Below, one piece after another: positions 44,289 to 45,162 of a stretch of DNA of 45,162 bases. Numbering within the stretch: the first letter of the stretch is position 1; each line of letters starts with the position of its first letter. The DNA is taken from positions 1-45,162 of the IMG/VR virus record IMGVR_UViG_3300025424_000019; one strand, given 5' to 3'. The notes below the pieces were generated by a model that was not told where the DNA came from, did not search any database, and saw only the letters and a list, made by a program, of their open reading frames with translations. The position numbers were made by a program, and so were the translations under genes. This DNA comes from a virus.

Positions 44289-44618
44289 ATGAACTCAAGA
44301 AAACGCCGCAGTGACCGAAATCATATCGTGTACTACATCCAAGATACAGTAACACTTGAGTATTACATTGGTTTGACTGCTCTTTCATTTAATGGCAATG
44401 TGCGTAAGACATTGAATCGTCGGTGCCAGAAACATATGCAACGGGCACTGACTGAGAACAAAGATTGGGGTCTGAGCCGTGCATTGCGTGAGCGTGGTGC
44501 CGAGCGTTTTGTATTCGGTAAGTTGGAAGTTGTGCGCGGCAAGCGTCCTGCACATAGCCGTGAAACACTATTGATTAATACATTGCAACCAGCATTAAAT
44601 ACATTCGGAGTCAAATGA
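44289..44618 (+). CDS. small GIY-YIG-domain protein, leaderless
   Basis: 109 aa. HIVYYIQDTVTLEYYIGLTAL is a GIY-YIG core; RRCQKHMQRA and the ETLLINTLQPALN helix supply Arg and Glu. No DNA-binding tail, so it may not be a homing enzyme. Under the iteron promoter. More GC-rich than its neighbours. Confidence 0.78.
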   Translation: MNSRKRRSDRNHIVYYIQDTVTLEYYIGLTALSFNGNVRKTLNRRCQKHMQRALTENKDWGLSRALRERGAERFVFGKLEVVRGKRPAHSRETLLINTLQPALNTFGVK

Positions 44619-44833
44619 TGAACGAACTAATCGCAAAACTATATGACCAAGCCTTGGTTCTTGAAAGCAATGGTGATTATGTTGCTGGCGAATTAGACCC
44701 CGTAAAGTTCGCCATGTTGATTGTGAAGGAATGTGTGGAGCAGGTTTGGTATACTCGTGAAGATGGTATCAATGGCAATATTTCTGAAGTTATCAAGGAC
44801 AGGATCAAACAACATTTTGGAGTTGAAGAATGA
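44615..44833 (+). CDS. small conserved phage protein
   Basis: 72 aa (MMNELIAKLYDQALV... VKFAMLIVKECVEQV), a common type of phage protein of unknown function. Start overlaps the previous stop. Confidence 0.72.
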   Translation: MMNELIAKLYDQALVLESNGDYVAGELDPVKFAMLIVKECVEQVWYTREDGINGNISEVIKDRIKQHFGVEE

Positions 44834-44885
44834 ACAACCATAATAGAAACACACTTTGCCATATCATTTTTGACTAGTTGGTTAT

Positions 44886-45116
44886 ATGAATTCCGCACAA
44901 AGACGAAAAAGTAAAAGAGAATTTCCTCATACAATCAAGTTGGTTGCTCAAAATGGCAAACGATATTTTGAACATGATGAAAAAGTAAATAATGCTAGAA
45001 AATGGTGTGATCGTAATTTCCGTGATAGTTATAGAGTTATTGATAGATATGATAATGCTGAATTCAAGTTTACTAAAGAAAAGGATGCGGTTATATTCGC
45101 ATTAAAATGGTTATGA
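44886..45116 (+). CDS. small basic hypothetical protein
   Basis: 76 aa (MNSAQRRKSKREFPHTIKLV...). No strong ribosome binding site; overlaps the next ATG (ATGA). No recognised domain. Confidence 0.6.
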   Translation: MNSAQRRKSKREFPHTIKLVAQNGKRYFEHDEKVNNARKWCDRNFRDSYRVIDRYDNAEFKFTKEKDAVIFALKWL

Positions 45117-45162
45117 CAACAATGTATAAAATTAGATATAAAGATGATCCTGAAAAATACAT
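45113..45162 (+). CDS. start of a further ORF (3' partial)
   Basis: ATG overlapping the preceding stop, open to the window edge (MTTMYKIRYKDDPEKY). Too short to identify. Confidence 0.45.
   Translation, partial: MTTMYKIRYKDDPEKY

Overview
The window is about 45 kb of AT-rich DNA from a large tailed phage, probably a T4-like myovirus of an aquatic bacterium. The evidence is a glycine-rich LamG adhesin, a PAAR spike-tip protein, a SleB-type wall hydrolase, a class Ia ribonucleotide reductase with glutaredoxin, free-standing HNH, GIY-YIG and Vsr-like homing endonucleases, T4-late-type TATAAATA boxes and a tRNA array of more than 40 genes. The host is not identified. Two leaders carry a proteobacterial boxA-like motif.

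Layout. 1-2.6 kb: virion adhesin and small proteins. 2.6-10.2 kb: nrdA, fractured by a split intein with an HNH gene between the halves, then a class II aldolase-like gene, nrdB and a glutaredoxin, with more homing genes interspersed. 10.2-14.2 kb: PAAR protein, a large probable virion protein and SleB hydrolase. 14.2-19.6 kb: small metabolic and modification genes (FkbM methyltransferase, rubrerythrin plus rubredoxin, a sulfotransferase-like protein, several 2OG/Fe(II)-oxygenase-like proteins). 19.6-37.5 kb: the tRNA array, in two stretches that each hold a large part of a full set, interleaved with homing endonucleases, small ORFs, an RNA polymerase omega-like gene, consensus TTGACA/TATAAT promoters and many structured RNAs that are not ordinary tRNAs. 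37.5-40.7 kb: a release-factor-like GGQ protein, three tandem structured RNAs, and a DUF2828/TROVE-like (Ro60-like) RNA-binding protein with a vWA domain, split in two by a GIY-YIG gene. 40.7-45.2 kb: another GIY-YIG gene, a dual-specificity phosphatase, a metallophosphoesterase, a GNAT-like protein, a four-unit 23-bp repeat in front of a consensus promoter, and small ORFs.

The most unusual content is RNA. (1) Seven loci share a covarying closing stem (5' strand starting AGG/AGA, 3' strand ending in CCT, TCT or CTT), a fixed 5' bulge containing CAGCA(A) and, in six of them, a CTGTT/CTGTA tail. One encloses a circularly permuted tRNA-like elbow, one a bare tRNA-Lys anticodon arm, and three lie in tandem just upstream of the Ro60-like gene. 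They are candidate Y RNAs of a phage Ro60-like system. (2) Two 74-75 nt cloverleaves covary in all four helices but carry a GTAC tetraloop where the anticodon loop should be. (3) A second family of hairpins has 16-19 bp closing stems with an AAAACAYAC/GTGTGTTT core. (4) Three consecutive large RNAs at 29.9-30.6 kb follow promoters plus boxA. (5) Homing-endonuclease cassettes split resident tRNA genes while carrying a complete isoacceptor of the same amino acid. The array thus combines a translation toolkit, an expanded set of tRNA mimics, and a candidate RNA-binding and ribosome-rescue module (GGQ protein, Ro60-like protein). The functional links are inference. The stems, covariation, motifs and gene order can be read directly.
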